From: Bacteroidales bacterium | GTDB taxonomy: Bacteria > Bacteroidota > Bacteroidia > Bacteroidales > Bacteroidaceae | Direction: 5' to 3' | NCBI GenBank assembly: GCA_015060905.1 | Contig: SUXQ01000011.1 | Span: 18,327 to 82,326, forward strand | DNA length: 64,000 bases | Part shown: positions 16,761 to 27,281 of the stretch, piece after piece | Layout: each line of letters opens with the position of its first letter | How positions within the stretch are numbered: the first letter of the stretch is position 1 | Notes under the pieces: generated by a model | The model's input: only the letters and a program-made list of their open reading frames with translations | Database searches by the model: none | What the model was told of the DNA's origin: nothing | Translations under genes and position numbers: made by a program

Positions 16761-17759
16761 TTATTTGAATGAGTCTGTCAGCAGTTTAATTTCGATGACA
16801 GGTGAAATTTGCTCATAGAGTATGTTGTATACTGCGTCTATGATGGGGGTGTTTATGCGATAATGTTTGTTTATCTCCTTTATACATTTTGCTGCATAGT
16901 AACCCTCGGCAATCATTTCCATTTCTATCTGCGCGCTTTTTACGGAGTATCCTTTGCCTATCATTGTGCCGAAAATGCGGTTACGGCTGAAGTTCGAGTA
17001 ACCTGTTACAAGAAGGTCGCCCAAATACACCGAGTCGTTGATAGTGCGGCTGATAGGGTGTACTACGTTTACGAAGCGGTTCATTTCAATGACGGCGTTG
17101 GACATTATCACTGCCTGGAAATTGTCGCCGTACTTCAGTCCGTTGCATATACCTGCTGCAATGGCGTATATGTTTTTTAGTACCGAGCCATACTCGATGC
17201 CTACAACATCTTCGCTGACAGAGGTCTTTATGAAATTGTTTGCCAGTTTCTTTGCAAATTGGCTCGCATGGTCAATGTTGCTGCAACCGACCGTAAGGTA
17301 AGAGAGACGTTCGAGCGCAACCTCCTCGGCGTGACAGGGACCTGCAATTACCGACAGATTGTCGTAGGGAACTTTGTACACTCTGTGGAAATACTCCGAG
17401 ATTATAAGATTCTCGTCGGGTACAATTCCTTTGATGGCGTTTACGATGAACTTGTCGGTAATGTCCTCCTTTAATTTCTTAAGGTGGCTCTTAATGTAGG
17501 GCGACGGTGTTACAAATACCAATATGTCCGACTCGCGAGCAACTTTGTTTATGTCCGACGAGAAGTTTATACGGTTGGTGTCGAAACGCACCGACGAAAG
17601 GTACGCCGGATTGTGACCGAGGCGTTTGAAGTCCTCGATGCGGTCGTCGCGACGTATGTACCAATTAATTTTCTCTACGTTACTTAACAGAATTTTGGCA
17701 ATGGCTGTCGCCCAACTGCCGCCTCCCATTATGGCAACGGTTGCGTTGGTTAGGTCCAT
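16761..17759 (-). CDS. gpsA: Glycerol-3-phosphate dehydrogenase [NAD(P)+]
   Basis: 332 residues. N-terminal dinucleotide fold with VAIMGGGSWATAIAK (about 8-22), catalytic Lys in VNAIKGI, and the conserved VLKNIYAIAAGICNGLKYGDN helix of the C-terminal domain. Reduces dihydroxyacetone phosphate to sn-glycerol-3-phosphate for phospholipid synthesis. Two nt separate it from lysS, a pairing common in Bacteroidales. Confidence 0.95.
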   Translation of the reverse strand: MDLTNATVAIMGGGSWATAIAKILLSNVEKINWYIRRDDRIEDFKRLGHNPAYLSSVRFDTNRINFSSDINKVARESDILVFVTPSPYIKSHLKKLKEDITDKFIVNAIKGIVPDENLIISEYFHRVYKVPYDNLSVIAGPCHAEEVALERLSYLTVGCSNIDHASQFAKKLANNFIKTSVSEDVVGIEYGSVLKNIYAIAAGICNGLKYGDNFQAVIMSNAVIEMNRFVNVVHPISRTINDSVYLGDLLVTGYSNFSRNRIFGTMIGKGYSVKSAQIEMEMIAEGYYAAKCIKEINKHYRINTPIIDAVYNILYEQISPVIEIKLLTDSFK

Positions 17760-17761
17760 AA

Positions 17762-19489
17762 TTATGATAGTTTATTTACCCATTCGGTTACGTCGTTTAC
17801 CGATGGGGTTGTATAGTTTAGTTTGTATTTCTTGTTTATGCCGCCAATTTCTTGCTGAATCTTCTGGGCGTTGCCGTCCTTAAGGTCCGAAACAAGGTTG
17901 TAGCCGGCTTTTTGCAATACGGGTACCCACTCTTCGGGAACGCCGATGGCTGTGAATGCCGATACGGGGTCTTTGGGGATTTTTTTCTCGGGACGCATCT
18001 GCGGGAAGAACAATACTTCCTGTATTGCGGCCTGTCCGGTCATTAACATTGCGAGACGGTCCATTCCTATGCCCATTCCCGAGGTTGGGGGCATTCCATA
18101 TTCAAGCGCGCGTACAAAATCCTGGTCGATGAACATTGCTTCGTCGTCGCCCTTCTCGCTCAGACGCAACTGCTCCTGGAAACGTTCAGCTTGGTCGATG
18201 GGGTCGTTAAGCTCGCTGTATGCGTTGCACAACTCCTTGCCGTTTACCATAAGCTCGAAACGCTCGGTAAGTTCGGGATTCTCGCGGTGGCGTTTGCACA
18301 GGGGTGACATTTCTATGGGGTAGTCGGTGATGAATGTGGGCTGTATGTAGTTACCCTCGCAGAACTCGCCGAATATTTCGTCGATGAGCTTGCCTTTGCC
18401 CATTGTTTCATCAACTTCCATCTTTAGTTCTTTGCAGATTGCAAAAATCTCTTCCTCGCTTTTTCCGTTGAGGTCGTAGCCTGTGAATTCTTTTATTGCT
18501 TCGAGCATGGGTACGCGACGGAAGGGGGCTTTGAAGCTGATGACATTGTCGCCAACTTTTACCTCTGTTGTGCCGTTTACGTCCATTGCTATCTTTTCGA
18601 GCATCTGCTCGGTGAAGTTCATCATCCAATTGTAGTCTTTGTAGGCTACATAGATCTCCATACAGGTGAATTCGGGGTTGTGCGTACGGTCCATTCCTTC
18701 GTTGCGGAAGTTTTTGGAGAATTCGTATACTCCCTCGAATCCGCCTACTATAAGGCGTTTAAGATACAACTCGTTGGCTATGCGCAGATAGAAAGGAATA
18801 TCAAGGGCATTGTGATGGGTGATGAAGGGACGCGCTGCTGCTCCGCCGGGGATTGACTGCAGCACGGGGGTCTCTACCTCCATATAGCCTCTTGAGTTGA
18901 AAAACTCGCGCATGGAGTTGTATATTTTATTGCGTTTGATAAATATCTCTTTTACGTCGTCGTTTACCACAAGGTCTACGTAACGCTGACGGTAGCGAAG
19001 CTCGGGGTCCTCGAATTTGTCGTATGCAACTCCGTCTTTGTATTTTACGATGGGAAGCGGACGGATGCTCTTCGACAGGATTGTAAGTTCCTTGGCGTGT
19101 ACTGTTATTTCGCCTGTTTGTGTGCGGAATACGAAGCCTTTGATGCCTATAAAGTCGCCAATGTCGAGCAGTCTTTTGAAAAGAATGTTGTAACCATCTT
19201 TATTCTCTTCGGGGCAGATGTCGTCGCGGGTTATATATACCTGTATGCGGCCTTTTGAGTCTTGAAGCTCTACGAATGAGGCTTTTCCCATTACTCGGCG
19301 GCTCATCATACGTCCGGCAATGCACACTTGACGGGGCTCATCCTCGTCTTTGAAATTTTCCAATATTTCTGTCGAGAATGCATTTGTGGGATATTCTGCT
19401 GCGGGGTAGGGCTCGATGCCCATATTGCGCAGTTCGTTAAGCGACTCGCGGCGGATTATCTCTTGTTCGCTTAGTTCTAATATATTCAT
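17762..19489 (-). CDS. lysS: Lysyl-tRNA synthetase, class II
   Basis: 575 residues. OB-fold anticodon-binding domain (about 55-150), then the class II core with motif 1 ([21 protein letters not shown]), motif 2 ([20 protein letters not shown]) and motif 3 ([14 protein letters not shown]). It is about 70 residues longer than the Escherichia coli enzyme: after the core ends near residue 505, a tail with [18 protein letters not shown] reads like a helix-hairpin-helix or small tRNA/DNA-binding extension. Charges tRNA-Lys in the cytoplasm. Confidence 0.96.
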   Translation of the reverse strand: MNILELSEQEIIRRESLNELRNMGIEPYPAAEYPTNAFSTEILENFKDEDEPRQVCIAGRMMSRRVMGKASFVELQDSKGRIQVYITRDDICPEENKDGYNILFKRLLDIGDFIGIKGFVFRTQTGEITVHAKELTILSKSIRPLPIVKYKDGVAYDKFEDPELRYRQRYVDLVVNDDVKEIFIKRNKIYNSMREFFNSRGYMEVETPVLQSIPGGAAARPFITHHNALDIPFYLRIANELYLKRLIVGGFEGVYEFSKNFRNEGMDRTHNPEFTCMEIYVAYKDYNWMMNFTEQMLEKIAMDVNGTTEVKVGDNVISFKAPFRRVPMLEAIKEFTGYDLNGKSEEEIFAICKELKMEVDETMGKGKLIDEIFGEFCEGNYIQPTFITDYPIEMSPLCKRHRENPELTERFELMVNGKELCNAYSELNDPIDQAERFQEQLRLSEKGDDEAMFIDQDFVRALEYGMPPTSGMGIGMDRLAMLMTGQAAIQEVLFFPQMRPEKKIPKDPVSAFTAIGVPEEWVPVLQKAGYNLVSDLKDGNAQKIQQEIGGINKKYKLNYTTPSVNDVTEWVNKLS

Positions 19490-19509
19490 GGTTTTATATT
19501 GTTTTTTTG

Positions 19510-20445
19510 TTATACGATTTTTTTGAAATAGTCTATTGTACGTTGCAGGCCTTCGGTCAGTTGTATTTGGGGTTGCCAGCCATCGAGTTTCTTTTTTGCC
19601 AAAGTAATGTCTGGCTTGCGCTGACGAGGGTCGTCTTGTGGTAGCGGTTGGAAGATTATCTTCGACTTTGAGCCTGTAAGTTCGATGACTTTTTGGGCAA
19701 GTTCGAGCATGGTAAATTCTCCGGGGTTGCCGATGTTCACCGGGCCTGTAAATTCGTCGCCGGTGTTCATCATTCTTATCATTCCCTCTACAAGGTCGTC
19801 TACATATTGGAAACTGCGTGTCTGATTGCCGTCGCCGTAGATGGTAATATCTTCGCCTCGCAGGGCTTGGACTATGAAATTGGAGACGACGCGTCCGTCG
19901 TTCATGCTCATGCGGGGGCCGTAGGTGTTGAAGATGCGTACTATTTTTATACGCAGGTTATTCTGTCTGTGATAGTCCATGAAGAGTGTCTCGGCGCAGC
20001 GTTTGCCCTCGTCGTAGCACGAGCGTATGCCTATGGGGTTTACGTTGCCCCAATAGCTTTCGACCTGTGGGTGGATGGTGGGGTCGCCGTAAACTTCGCT
20101 GGTGGATGCTTGCAGGATTTTTGCTCGTACCTGTTTGGCGAGTCCCAGCATGTTCATGGAGCCTATTACGCAGGTTTGTATTGTTTTTACTGCGTCGTAT
20201 TGGTAATGGACAGGTGATGCAGGGCATGCGAGGTTGTATATTTCGTCTACTTCGGCTGTGTAGGGCTTTGTAATGTCGTGGCGCACAAGCTCGAAGTGGT
20301 CGTTGCTTATGAGGTGACGTATGTTGTCCTTGCTGCCTGTAAAGTAGTTGTCGAGGCATATTACATCGTTGCCTTCGTTCAAAAGGCGTTCGCATAGATG
20401 GGAACCGATGAATCCTGCTCCTCCTGTTACAAGTATTCGTTTCAT
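19510..20445 (-). CDS. UDP-glucuronate decarboxylase (UXS-type SDR)
   Basis: 311 residues, an extended short-chain dehydrogenase. NAD-binding [10 protein letters not shown] at 8-17, catalytic Ser/Thr in STSEVYG, YxxxK as YDEGK (with [11 protein letters not shown], the UXS hallmark), and [23 protein letters not shown], which distinguishes UXS from other epimerases. It would make UDP-xylose from UDP-glucuronate for surface polysaccharide synthesis. 20 nt from lysS, 6 nt from the coiled-coil gene; no other sugar-nucleotide gene is adjacent. Confidence 0.88.
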   Translation of the reverse strand: MKRILVTGGAGFIGSHLCERLLNEGNDVICLDNYFTGSKDNIRHLISNDHFELVRHDITKPYTAEVDEIYNLACPASPVHYQYDAVKTIQTCVIGSMNMLGLAKQVRAKILQASTSEVYGDPTIHPQVESYWGNVNPIGIRSCYDEGKRCAETLFMDYHRQNNLRIKIVRIFNTYGPRMSMNDGRVVSNFIVQALRGEDITIYGDGNQTRSFQYVDDLVEGMIRMMNTGDEFTGPVNIGNPGEFTMLELAQKVIELTGSKSKIIFQPLPQDDPRQRKPDITLAKKKLDGWQPQIQLTEGLQRTIDYFKKIV

Positions 20446-20451
20446 TTTATT

Positions 20452-21336
20452 TTATTTTTTTATTGAGAAACTTTGGCTGCCTATCATGTTGCCGTCGGCA
20501 AAGATGAATACTTTGTATGTGCCGGCTTGCAAAAATTCTTCAATGTCCCAGTATACGGTTACTGCCTGCTCTTCGCCGGTGTATTCTATATACTTTTTGA
20601 TGGAGTATTTAAGCTCTTTTCCTTCGTAGGGGAATGTGTCGCTCGCGCTTTTTGCAAGTACATCTTCGTCGGGTTTGAGGATGCGCACGTAGATGGTCTT
20701 TTCGCCTGTTTCGGATGTTATATTCTTGGCGATTGTAAAGCCTATGGCAAACTTCTTGGCATCTTTTATTTTCTTTGCTGCTTTGCCGTTTTTCTTAAGC
20801 GGGGTGAAGCTGATGCCTATGGCGTCCAACTGCGAGGCGAGGGTGACTTTTTTTGTGAGGTTTTCTTTTTCCTCGGTTATTTTGTCTATCTGACGTGTGG
20901 CCTCGCTGTATCGTGCTTTTACGCGCTTGTTCTCTTTTTGCAATATTTCGTTGGCTCTGTTCAGGGAGTCTATCTGGACAACATAGCTGCGTAGCACGGC
21001 GCGTACGGTTGCAAGTTCTTTTTTCAAACGCATAATTTCGGCTGCGTCGGTTGCTTTTGTCTGGCGCAATTCTTCGAGCAGTTGCTGGGTTTTAAGCTTT
21101 TCTTGCTCCAGCTTTTCTTGCAGCGAATCGTTGGTGATGCGTATCTGCAATTCGTCATATTGGGTGGCGAAACTTGAATATTCATTTTCAAGTTCCTCTT
21201 TCTCTATGGCGAAAAGTTCCTGCATTTCTTCATTTTGCTTGCGGCTGTCCATGAGCATTATGCCCATGATGATGGCTGCTATCAGCAGTATTGCCGAGAG
21301 TGAGATAAATGCTATTTTTTGTTTGTCTAAAGTCAT
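20452..21336 (-). CDS. Membrane-anchored coiled-coil protein of unknown function
   Basis: 294 residues. One N-terminal membrane helix ([21 protein letters not shown]), then a long coiled coil (about 35-170, rich in Glu, Lys, Gln and Leu), then a globular beta-rich domain (about 180-294) with [16 protein letters not shown] and [20 protein letters not shown]. The C-terminal domain looks like a small Ig-like fold facing the periplasm. No named family that I can fix. Between valS (11 nt) and the UXS gene (6 nt). Possibly an envelope spacer or structural protein. Confidence 0.75.
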   Translation of the reverse strand: MTLDKQKIAFISLSAILLIAAIIMGIMLMDSRKQNEEMQELFAIEKEELENEYSSFATQYDELQIRITNDSLQEKLEQEKLKTQQLLEELRQTKATDAAEIMRLKKELATVRAVLRSYVVQIDSLNRANEILQKENKRVKARYSEATRQIDKITEEKENLTKKVTLASQLDAIGISFTPLKKNGKAAKKIKDAKKFAIGFTIAKNITSETGEKTIYVRILKPDEDVLAKSASDTFPYEGKELKYSIKKYIEYTGEEQAVTVYWDIEEFLQAGTYKVFIFADGNMIGSQSFSIKK

Positions 21337-21347
21337 TTTTCTGTTTT

Positions 21348-24098
21348 TTAGTTAGACAATTTTTGTATGTTCTCTTTGAGCATTGCTATCTTTTCGTTTG
21401 CGTCGGCCTGTTTTTTCTTTTCGGCTGCAATGATATTCTCGGGGGCTTTTCCTACAAAGTTGGGGTTGCCGAGCTTGGCTTCTACTTTTTTGAGGAAGCC
21501 TTCGAGGTATGCAAGCTCTTCTTGCAGTTTGGCAATTTCGGCATCTTTGTCGATAAGGTCGCCCAGGGGTACTGCGTACTCTGTGGTGCCTACGCGGAAA
21601 GATACTGCCGATGCGTCGGCTGTTGCAACGTAGTCGATGGATGAAAGTTCGCCCATCTTGGCGAGGATACTTTCGAGGCCTTTTATGGGGGCGTCACCAA
21701 CTATCTGCAGGGCAAGCGGCGTGCGCGGAGATATATTCTTTTGTGTGCGTATGTTACGTATGTTTGTAATTACCTCTTTGCATGCTTCTACCTTGCCGAT
21801 AAGTTGTTCGTCGCAGGGTGCGCACAGGTCGAGAATGCTCTGTGTCATAAGGCTTTCGCCATCTTTGCGCTCGCTTAACGACTGCCACAATTCCTCGGTG
21901 ATGAAGGGCATGAAGGGGTGCAACAGACGCAACAGGTCGTTGAAGAATCCTAAGGTTGCTTCGTATGTTGTTGCGTCGATGGGGCTGCCGTATGCGGGCT
22001 TAATCATTTCCAAATACCACGCTGAGAATTCGTCCCAGAAGAGTGTGTAGACGCTCATTAGTGCCTCGCTTATGCGGTATTTGCCGAAGAGATCTTCTAT
22101 TTCCGCAGCTTTATGCGAGAGGGTGGCCTTGAACCATTCGATGGCTATTGCCGAGCTTTCGGGCTGCTGTGTGTCGTTGCTTACGCTCCAGCCTTTTACC
22201 AAGCGGAAGGCGTTCCATATTTTATTGCAGAAGTTGCGTCCCTGTTCGCACAATGATTCATCGAAGAGAATGTCGTTTCCGGCGGGGGCCGAGAGCATTA
22301 TACCCATGCGCACTCCGTCGGCTCCGTAACGTGCTATAAGATCGAGGGGGTCGGGGCTGTTACCCAACGACTTACTCATCTTTCGGCCCAGCTTGTCGCG
22401 TACTATTCCTGTGAAATATACGTTGCGGAAGGGCATGTCTCCTTTATATTCGTATCCGGCCATAATCATGCGTGCCACCCAGAAGAAGATAATGTCGGGG
22501 CCTGTTACAAGGTCGCAGGTGGGGTAGTAGTAATTTATCTCTTTGTTGTCGGGATTTTGAATGCCGTCGAACAGTGAGATGGGCCACAGCCACGAACTGA
22601 ACCATGTGTCGAGTGCATCTTCGTCCTGTGTAAGGTCGGCTGCGGTGATATTTTCGCGTCCGGGGAGGGCGCGGGCAAGCTCTACTGCCTGCTCAATGTT
22701 TTCTGCAACAACAAATTGCTCTTCTTGTCCCTCGCTTGCGGGTAGGAAGTATGCGGGTATGCGGTGTCCCCACCATAGCTGACGACTGATGCACCAGTCT
22801 TGTATATTTTCGAGCCAATTTTTGTAGGTTGTCTTGTATTTTGTGGGGTAGAATTTCAGTCTGTCCTCCATCACAGGGGGCAGTGCAATGTCTGCAAAGT
22901 GCTGCATGCTGAGGAACCACTGCATACACAGGCGTGGCTCAACGGCTGTGTCGGCGTTGCGCTCGCTGTATCCTACTTTGTTCATGTAGTCCTCGACTTT
23001 TTCCAAAAGGCCGGCTGATTCGAGGTCTTTTGCTATCTGCTTGCGCACTTCCATGCGGTCCATGCCTATGTACATGCCTGCTGCCTCGCTGATTGTTGCG
23101 TCGGGGTTGAAGATGTCTATTGTCTCGAGGTTGTGTTTTTTGCCCAGCATATAGTCGTTTGTGTCGTGGGCGGGGGTTACTTTCAAGCAACCTGTTCCGA
23201 ATTCTATCTCTACGTAACGGTCCTCGACTACGGGGATTGAACGGCCTACGAGGGGTACAATGACTTTCTTGCCTTTGAGCCAACTGTTCTTAGGGTCTTT
23301 GGGATTGATGCACATTGCTGTGTCGCCCATGATTGTCTCGGGACGTGTGGTTGCTACCACTGCGTAGCGTCTGCCATCGGCGTCGCGGTGCAGAATCTGA
23401 TGCTTCACGGTGGGGTCGAACGTTGCTTCGGGACTCAGTGTTACTGCGTCGCTCTCTTCGCCGTCGGTGCTGCCGGGTGTTTCGTCTACGTAGTATTTAA
23501 GGTAGTAGAGTTTGCTTTTCTCCTCTTTATATATTACTTCTTCGTTGCTGAGGGCTGTCTGGGCTTTGGGGTCCCAGTTTACCATGCGCAGGCCACGATA
23601 GATGAGGCCTTTGTTGTAGAGGTCGCAGAATACTTTTATGACGCTTTTGCTGCGTGTCTCGTCCATTGTGAAAGATGTTCTTTCCCAATCGCACGATGCA
23701 CCGAGCTTGCGTAGTTGCTTAAGAATTATGCCTCCATGCTCGTCGGTCCATTCCCACGCGTGTTTAAGGAACTCGTCGCGTGTGAGGTCACTCTTTTTGA
23801 TACCTTGCTCGGCGAGTTTCTTTACCACTTTTGCTTCTGTAGCAATTGAAGCGTGGTCGGTACCGGGTACCCAGCAGGCGTTCTTGCCCATCATGCGGGC
23901 GTGGCGCACGAGAATATCCTGAATGGTGTTATTCAGCATGTGCCCCATGTGCAGTACTCCGGTTACGTTGGGAGGGGGGATTACTATCGTGTAGGGTTCT
24001 CTCTCGTCGGGCTCTGAGTGAAACAGATTGTGTTTCATCCAATATTCGTACCATTTTTCCTCAACTTCTGCCGGAATATATGTGCTTGCTAAACTCAT
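21348..24098 (-). CDS. valS: Valyl-tRNA synthetase
   Basis: 916 residues. Class I signature as [15 protein letters not shown] (HIGH form HMGH, about 40-55), an editing CP1 domain with [12 protein letters not shown], the KMSKS loop as [13 protein letters not shown], a helical anticodon-binding domain, and a C-terminal coiled coil ([19 protein letters not shown]) that grips tRNA. Full length. First gene of the leftward ten-gene run; its promoter lies in the short space shared with mazG. Confidence 0.97.
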   Translation of the reverse strand: MSLASTYIPAEVEEKWYEYWMKHNLFHSEPDEREPYTIVIPPPNVTGVLHMGHMLNNTIQDILVRHARMMGKNACWVPGTDHASIATEAKVVKKLAEQGIKKSDLTRDEFLKHAWEWTDEHGGIILKQLRKLGASCDWERTSFTMDETRSKSVIKVFCDLYNKGLIYRGLRMVNWDPKAQTALSNEEVIYKEEKSKLYYLKYYVDETPGSTDGEESDAVTLSPEATFDPTVKHQILHRDADGRRYAVVATTRPETIMGDTAMCINPKDPKNSWLKGKKVIVPLVGRSIPVVEDRYVEIEFGTGCLKVTPAHDTNDYMLGKKHNLETIDIFNPDATISEAAGMYIGMDRMEVRKQIAKDLESAGLLEKVEDYMNKVGYSERNADTAVEPRLCMQWFLSMQHFADIALPPVMEDRLKFYPTKYKTTYKNWLENIQDWCISRQLWWGHRIPAYFLPASEGQEEQFVVAENIEQAVELARALPGRENITAADLTQDEDALDTWFSSWLWPISLFDGIQNPDNKEINYYYPTCDLVTGPDIIFFWVARMIMAGYEYKGDMPFRNVYFTGIVRDKLGRKMSKSLGNSPDPLDLIARYGADGVRMGIMLSAPAGNDILFDESLCEQGRNFCNKIWNAFRLVKGWSVSNDTQQPESSAIAIEWFKATLSHKAAEIEDLFGKYRISEALMSVYTLFWDEFSAWYLEMIKPAYGSPIDATTYEATLGFFNDLLRLLHPFMPFITEELWQSLSERKDGESLMTQSILDLCAPCDEQLIGKVEACKEVITNIRNIRTQKNISPRTPLALQIVGDAPIKGLESILAKMGELSSIDYVATADASAVSFRVGTTEYAVPLGDLIDKDAEIAKLQEELAYLEGFLKKVEAKLGNPNFVGKAPENIIAAEKKKQADANEKIAMLKENIQKLSN

Positions 24099-24151
24099 GT
24101 ATTTTGTTTTTTAATTTGTCGTTTTATTTTTTTAGAGCTAAAAATTAACTG

Positions 24152-24187
24152 CAAAGTTAATCTATATTATTAAATTAATTACATTTG
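24152..24187. promoter_or_regulatory. Divergent promoter boxes for valS and mazG
   Basis: Minus strand TAACTTTG at 24159-24152 (valS) and plus strand TACATTTG at 24180-24187 (mazG) both fit the TAnnTTTG -7 box. No clear TTTG -33 box is seen for either, so the support rests on the -7 boxes and position. Confidence 0.45.
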
Positions 24188-24207
24188 CAGCCGAAAATTT
24201 AAGTATT

Positions 24208-24993
24208 ATGCATAGCAGAAGTGAAATTTTAGCGGCTTTTGGCCGTTTTTTGGATGTTCTTGACGAACTTCGCGAGAAGTGTCCGTGGGATAAAAAGCAG
24301 ACGAATGAGAGTCTCCGTCCTAATACTATCGAGGAGGTTTATGAACTTTCCGATGCGTTGATTAACAATGATACTCCCGATATTTGCAAGGAGTTGGGCG
24401 ATGTTGCTCTGCATGTGGCATTTTATGCCAAAATTGCTTCGGAGAAGGAGCAGTTTGACCTGAAAGATGTTTTTGACCGTTTGTGCGAGAAGCTTATTTA
24501 TCGTCATCCGCATGTGTTTGGCTCGGTTAAGGCCGAGACTGCGGGGGAGGTGTGCAAAAATTGGGAGGAATTGAAACTTAAGGAGAAGGATGGTAACAAA
24601 AGTTTGCTTAGTGGTGTTCCTGTGTCGTTGCCTTCGCTGATAAAGGCTTTTCGTATGCAGGAGAAGGCTGCAAATGTTGGCTTTGACTGGGAGAATAAAG
24701 AGGATGTTTGGAGTAAGGTTGCCGAGGAGTTGCAGGAACTGCGAGCGGAATTTGAGCGTGGCGATGCTGCGGCTGCCGAGGCTGAGTTTGGCGACTTTAT
24801 CTTTAGTCTGGTAAATGCGGGCCGTCTGTATAAAATTAATCCTGATAATGCGCTTGAGCTTACGAATAAGAAATTTTACAATCGTTTTTCTTATGTGGAA
24901 AAGTGTGCTAAGGAGCAGGGAAAGAGTTTGCGAGAAATGACGCTTGGGGAAATGGATGCTTTGTGGAACGAGGCTAAAGGTAGGGGATTGTGA
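24208..24993 (+). CDS. mazG: Nucleoside triphosphate pyrophosphohydrolase MazG
   Basis: 261 residues with two MazG domains. The first has LREKCPWDKKQTNESLRPNTIEEVYEL with the ExxE metal site and ELGDVALHVAFYAKIA; the second has EKAANVGFDWENKEDVWSKVAEELQEL and EAEFGDFIFSLVNAGRL. The enzyme hydrolyses NTPs to NMP and PPi and helps clear aberrant nucleotides or lower (p)ppGpp effects. Divergent from valS. Confidence 0.95.
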   Translation: MHSRSEILAAFGRFLDVLDELREKCPWDKKQTNESLRPNTIEEVYELSDALINNDTPDICKELGDVALHVAFYAKIASEKEQFDLKDVFDRLCEKLIYRHPHVFGSVKAETAGEVCKNWEELKLKEKDGNKSLLSGVPVSLPSLIKAFRMQEKAANVGFDWENKEDVWSKVAEELQELRAEFERGDAAAAEAEFGDFIFSLVNAGRLYKINPDNALELTNKKFYNRFSYVEKCAKEQGKSLREMTLGEMDALWNEAKGRGL

Positions 24994-25011
24994 TTTTTTT
25001 CCTCTTGCTTT

Positions 25012-25061
25012 TTAATTCCTCTTCTTGTTTTTTTTAGTGCAAGAGGAGGAATTTTATTTTT
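25012..25061 (+). terminator. Rho-independent terminator after mazG
   Basis: Arms AATTCCTCTTCTTG (25014-25027) and CAAGAGGAGGAATT (25040-25053), one G-T pair, loop of 12 nt, followed by TTATTTTT. It lies 20 nt past the mazG stop. Confidence 0.8.
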
Positions 25062-25150
25062 ATATTACCTGTATTTTTACCCCTATATGCTTATTTTCAC
25101 CCCTAAATAAGCCCTTTTACCCCGTAATTATTGCTTGCTTCATTGTTTTT

Positions 25151-25181
25151 TTTGTCTGTGTGGCGGTTGTGAATAATTTTG
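25151..25181 (+). promoter_or_regulatory. Promoter for the SGNH hydrolase
   Basis: TTTG (25151-25154), exactly 19 nt, TAATTTTG (25174-25181), then the ATG at 25201. An exact fit to the Bacteroidota promoter with a very short leader of roughly 10 to 15 nt. Confidence 0.65.
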
Positions 25182-25200
25182 CCTTACGAATTTAAAAATA

Positions 25201-25932
25201 ATGATTAACTGTATGAATACCGGGTTTAGAAGTGTGTGCTGCTTTGGAGATTCTGTGATGAAAGGTATTGTTGTCGATAAGGAAAATTCTCCTGTCGATG
25301 GTATTAAATATAAGATTAGTGATATGGGCTTTGCGGCTCGTTGCCGTCGGACGTTGGGTATAGAGGTCGAGAATTTTGCTCGTTTCGGAGGAATGGTTAC
25401 GCACGGAATGAAGTTTGTGAACAGATATGCGGATAGGATAAAATCGGCGGATTTTGTGCTTTTCGATTATGGTGGGAATGATTGCGATTATAATTGGGCG
25501 GAAATTTCCCGCTCGCCCGAGGATGTTCATCTGCCGAATGTGCCTGTTGAACTGTTCAGCGAGAAGTATAGGGAGCTTATAGAGACGGTGAAGGCTATGG
25601 GGGCACGTCCTGTGCTTCTTTCGTTGCCGGTGCTGGACCCTGAGCGTTATTTCCGTTTTTTGTCGCGGGGGTTGAATGGCGATAATATTCTTAAGTGGTT
25701 GCATGGCTCGGTGTTGAACATTGACCGTTGGCACGAGCGTTACAATATGGAGGTTATGCGTTTGGGGGTGCTTACGCGCACTCCGGTAATTGATATTACT
25801 TCGGTTTTTCTGGAACGCAGAAATTATTTTGATTATTTGTGCGAGGATGGTATTCATCCTAATGAGGCGGGGCATAAGCTTATTGAGGAGGCTATTGTTT
25901 CTTATCTTCGCCGCGAGAAGATGATTGCTTAG
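25201..25932 (+). CDS. SGNH/GDSL-type esterase
   Basis: 243 residues without signal peptide. Block I is CCFGDSVMKG (nucleophile Ser), block III YGGNDCDYNW (Asn oxyanion), and block V DGIHPNEAGHKLI supplies Asp and His. Such cytoplasmic SGNH hydrolases deacylate lipids, sugars or thioesters; the substrate is not evident. A single-gene unit with its own promoter; an inverted repeat follows. Confidence 0.85.
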   Translation: MINCMNTGFRSVCCFGDSVMKGIVVDKENSPVDGIKYKISDMGFAARCRRTLGIEVENFARFGGMVTHGMKFVNRYADRIKSADFVLFDYGGNDCDYNWAEISRSPEDVHLPNVPVELFSEKYRELIETVKAMGARPVLLSLPVLDPERYFRFLSRGLNGDNILKWLHGSVLNIDRWHERYNMEVMRLGVLTRTPVIDITSVFLERRNYFDYLCEDGIHPNEAGHKLIEEAIVSYLRREKMIA

Positions 25933-25967
25933 TATTTTTACGCTCGTTTTTTTTGTTAAATTATATT

Positions 25968-26005
25968 GTGCGGTATATATTTGCGGTGGCAAATATATAC
26001 TGCAC
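25968..26005. repeat. 17-bp stem inverted repeat upstream of the acyltransferase
   Basis: Arms 25968-25984 and 25989-26005 pair over 17 bases with one G-T and a 4-nt loop (GGTG). No T-tract follows, so it is not a typical terminator. The right arm ends in ATACTGCAC, also seen in the control region at 11373-11384, and a TATTTTTG promoter box for the acyltransferase lies at 26029-26036. It may be an operator or an mRNA stabiliser. Confidence 0.6.
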
Positions 26006-26086
26006 TTGATGTAAAATATGGGGTGTTGTATTTTTGCTTGTTTGTGACTGTTATGTGATATTTATTTACAAATGCAATTTTTTACG

Positions 26087-27175
26087 ATGAAACGTGTTGT
26101 TTTTATTGATTATGTTCGTGTATTTGCTTGCTTCCTTGTGATGCTTGTTCACGCGAGCGAGAATTTTTATGGTGCGGAGTGCTCTACGGACATGGCCGGT
26201 CCCCAATCTTTCTTGGCGAACGAGGCTGATCGTTTGTGGGTGTCGGTGTATGATGGCTTTTCGCGTATGGCTGTGCCTCTTTTTATGATTGTGTCGGCTT
26301 ATTTGTTGGTGCCGATGAAAAAGGGGCTGACGTCGTGGCAGTTTTATGCGCGTCGTTTCGCGCGTATTGTGCCTCCGTTCCTTGTTTTTATGATTTTATA
26401 TAGTACGCTGCCTCTGTTGTGGGGACAGATTGATGCTGCTACTTCTATGAAGGATCTTTCGCGTCTGTTGCTCAATTTTCCTACAATTGGGGGGCATCTG
26501 TGGTTTATTTATCCGCTGATTAGTCTTTATCTGTTTATTCCGATTATTTCGCCGTGGCTCGAGAGGGCTTCGGCGCGTGAGGAGCGTTTCTTTATCGGGC
26601 TTTTCTTGCTATCGACCTGTATTCCTTTCCTTAACCGCTGGTGTGGCGAGGTGTGGGGGCAGTGTTTCTGGAACGAGTTTCATATGTTGTGGTATTTTTC
26701 GGGATTCTTGGGGTATCTGGTGCTTGCTCATTATATTCGTGTGCATCTTGCGTGGAGCCGTAAGAAGCGTTTCACAGTGGGATTGATTGCGATGCTTGTA
26801 GGTGCTTTTCTGACTATTTATTCGTTCTATACTCAGGCTGTTCCGGGGGTTGTTCACTCGACGCCTGTGATTGAACTTGGATGGGCTTTCTGTACTATTA
26901 ACTGTGTGGTGCTGACGGCGGGTACTTTCTTGATGTTCACTTGTATAGAAAAGGTGAGTGCGCCGGCTGTTGTTACGGATATGTCTAAAATGAGCTACGG
27001 AATGTATTTGATGCACATCTTTTGGTTGGGTGTGTGGGTTACGCTGTTCAAGCATACGTTGGCTTTGCCTACGGTGGCTGCAATTCCGGCTATTGCTGTT
27101 GCGACATTTGTCAGTTGTTATCTGACGACAAAAATTATTTCGTTTATTCCGGGCAGTAAGTATATTATCGGATAA
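26087..27175 (+). CDS. Acyltransferase family 3 membrane protein
   Basis: 362 residues from Met at 26087; an in-frame ATG 15 nt earlier adds five residues. Ten or so membrane helices; the first carries the family's catalytic-type motif YVRVFACFLVMLVHASE. Later helices include PRxVP-like RFARIVPPFLVFMILY and HLWFIYPLISLYLFIPI, the pattern of acyltransferase_3 proteins that O-acylate cell-surface polysaccharide or lipids. Substrate unknown. Ends with a strong hairpin terminator shared with the convergent gene. Confidence 0.88.
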   Translation: MKRVVFIDYVRVFACFLVMLVHASENFYGAECSTDMAGPQSFLANEADRLWVSVYDGFSRMAVPLFMIVSAYLLVPMKKGLTSWQFYARRFARIVPPFLVFMILYSTLPLLWGQIDAATSMKDLSRLLLNFPTIGGHLWFIYPLISLYLFIPIISPWLERASAREERFFIGLFLLSTCIPFLNRWCGEVWGQCFWNEFHMLWYFSGFLGYLVLAHYIRVHLAWSRKKRFTVGLIAMLVGAFLTIYSFYTQAVPGVVHSTPVIELGWAFCTINCVVLTAGTFLMFTCIEKVSAPAVVTDMSKMSYGMYLMHIFWLGVWVTLFKHTLALPTVAAIPAIAVATFVSCYLTTKIISFIPGSKYIIG

Positions 27176-27243
27176 TATCTCTTTGATATTCAATAATTTG
27201 CTTTTTGATATACTTTGAAAAGTGATTAAAAAGATATAAAAAT

Positions 27244-27271
27244 AAAAGCTCCATCTACAGATGGAGCTTTT
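27244..27271. terminator. Bidirectional terminator
   Basis: A perfect palindromic hairpin AAAAGCTCCATCT/AGATGGAGCTTTT between two genes that converge. A near copy, with CTCCATCTGC/GCAGATGGAG, sits at 35772-35809, also beside a RidA-like 3' end. Confidence 0.85.
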
Positions 27272-27281
27272 ATTGGTGCTT

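Noticed and set aside
25192..25992. 266-codon frame opposite the SGNH gene
   Set aside because: Rich in Ile/Asn/His/Arg with no motif; the SGNH frame carries all catalytic blocks.
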